Assembly: GCA_002404155.1 (NCBI GenBank)
Contig: DHJC01000067.1
Coordinates: 1 to 6,017 of the forward strand
Length of the DNA stretch: 6,017 nucleotides
Direction of reading: 5' to 3'
Source of the DNA: Chloroflexi bacterium UBA4730
Lineage (GTDB): Bacteria; Chloroflexota; Limnocylindria; P2-11E
The position numbers were made by a program, and so were the translations under genes. Shown piece after piece: positions 5,724 through 6,017 of this stretch. Under the pieces are notes generated by a model. That model searched no databases and was not told where the DNA came from. It saw nothing but the letters and a program-made list of their open reading frames with translations. Numbering within the stretch: the first letter of the stretch is position 1; every line of letters starts with the position of its first letter.

Positions 5724-5840
5724 GTGCTTCTCCGAAGCGGCGGCATCGCGATTGTCAGTGGCATAGTCGTCGGACTGGTCCTCGTCCTCTGGCTGATTCT
5801 CTGGCTCGGCTCGACGGATCCGTCGCTGCTGGGGCAATAG
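5724..5840 (+). CDS. Possible small single-span membrane protein
   Basis: From GTG 5724 to TAG 5840 the frame encodes 38 residues. Nearly all of the middle is one hydrophobic segment (GIAIVSGIVVGLVLVLWLIL), long enough to cross the membrane, preceded by an Arg and followed by a short polar tail (STDPSLLGQ). GGAAGAG lies just before the GTG and could be a ribosome binding site, though close. The same frame stays open back to 5646. I do not recognise a family. A chance hydrophobic frame is a real alternative, as is the tail of a decayed larger membrane protein. Confidence 0.35.
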   Translation: MLLRSGGIAIVSGIVVGLVLVLWLILWLGSTDPSLLGQ

Positions 5841-6017
5841 GAATGAGGAGGACGCCGGTTAGGGCTGCTCTTCTGTCCGTCCTTCGGCCTCGGCGCGACG
5901 CTTGCGCGAATTCCGCGACTCCGGCTGCTTGAATACTTTCGGGACGGCGAGCCTCTCAGATCGGCCGCGTAGTGCGCCTAGACTTGATCCCCGATGCGAG
6001 CAGTGCGGCCCGATCTT
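5841..6017. other. Right edge, no supported gene
   Basis: ATG 5843 opens a 29-codon frame (MRRTPVRAALLSVLRP…) that ends at 5932; it overlaps GAGGAGG rather than following it and looks like no known protein. No other start with a good ribosome binding site is visible before the window ends. Confidence 0.4.

Noticed and set aside
1..6017. CRISPR array or tandem-repeat arrays.
   Set aside because: No regularly spaced repeats of 20-40 bases were seen anywhere.

Overview
This is a GC-rich bacterial window of about 6 kb with GTG starts, a GAF–LuxR regulator, a NarL-like receiver and a GGAAC…CGTT promoter-like site. Together these suggest an Actinomycetota relative, possibly of the Thermoleophilia/Gaiellales type; this is inferred from style, with no ribosomal marker present. 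Four genes look intact or nearly so: the 3' part of a hemerythrin-like protein (1–508, +), a D-2-hydroxyacid dehydrogenase (1022–1972, +), a truncated globin (3563–3970, +) and a receiver–HD-GYP response regulator (4104–5096, −). A fifth, a GAF–LuxR regulator (2533–3320, +), is split by one apparent frameshift.

Between the genes lie several decayed pieces. A tRNA-Ser-like relic without an anticodon arm sits at 565–627. On the minus strand at 1941–2045 is the first ~20 residues of an excisionase-like helix-turn-helix protein, with its own ribosome binding site, broken off where it meets the dehydrogenase 3' end. An 11-bp perfect inverted repeat follows at 2097–2137. At about 2181–2493 is the ATPase end of a sensor histidine kinase, spread over three reading frames. 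The stretch 1973–2690 therefore reads as a scar: mobile-element debris next to a ruined two-component kinase, followed by a damaged regulator.

The right half holds the globin gene and the convergent response regulator, with a GC-rich hairpin between them. The globin upstream region carries three AACGTT hexamers and an ECF-sigma-like promoter. The HD-GYP domain appears to have lost two conserved metal-binding histidines, both replaced by arginine. The last ~920 bases hold no confidently identifiable gene apart from a possible 38-residue membrane peptide at 5724–5840.

Functionally, the readable genes fit sensing and handling of oxygen or nitric oxide (hemerythrin-like protein, globin) together with signal transduction (GAF–LuxR, receiver–HD-GYP, lost kinase). 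They are not an operon, and any functional link is inference. I see no clear novel defence or biosynthetic system.
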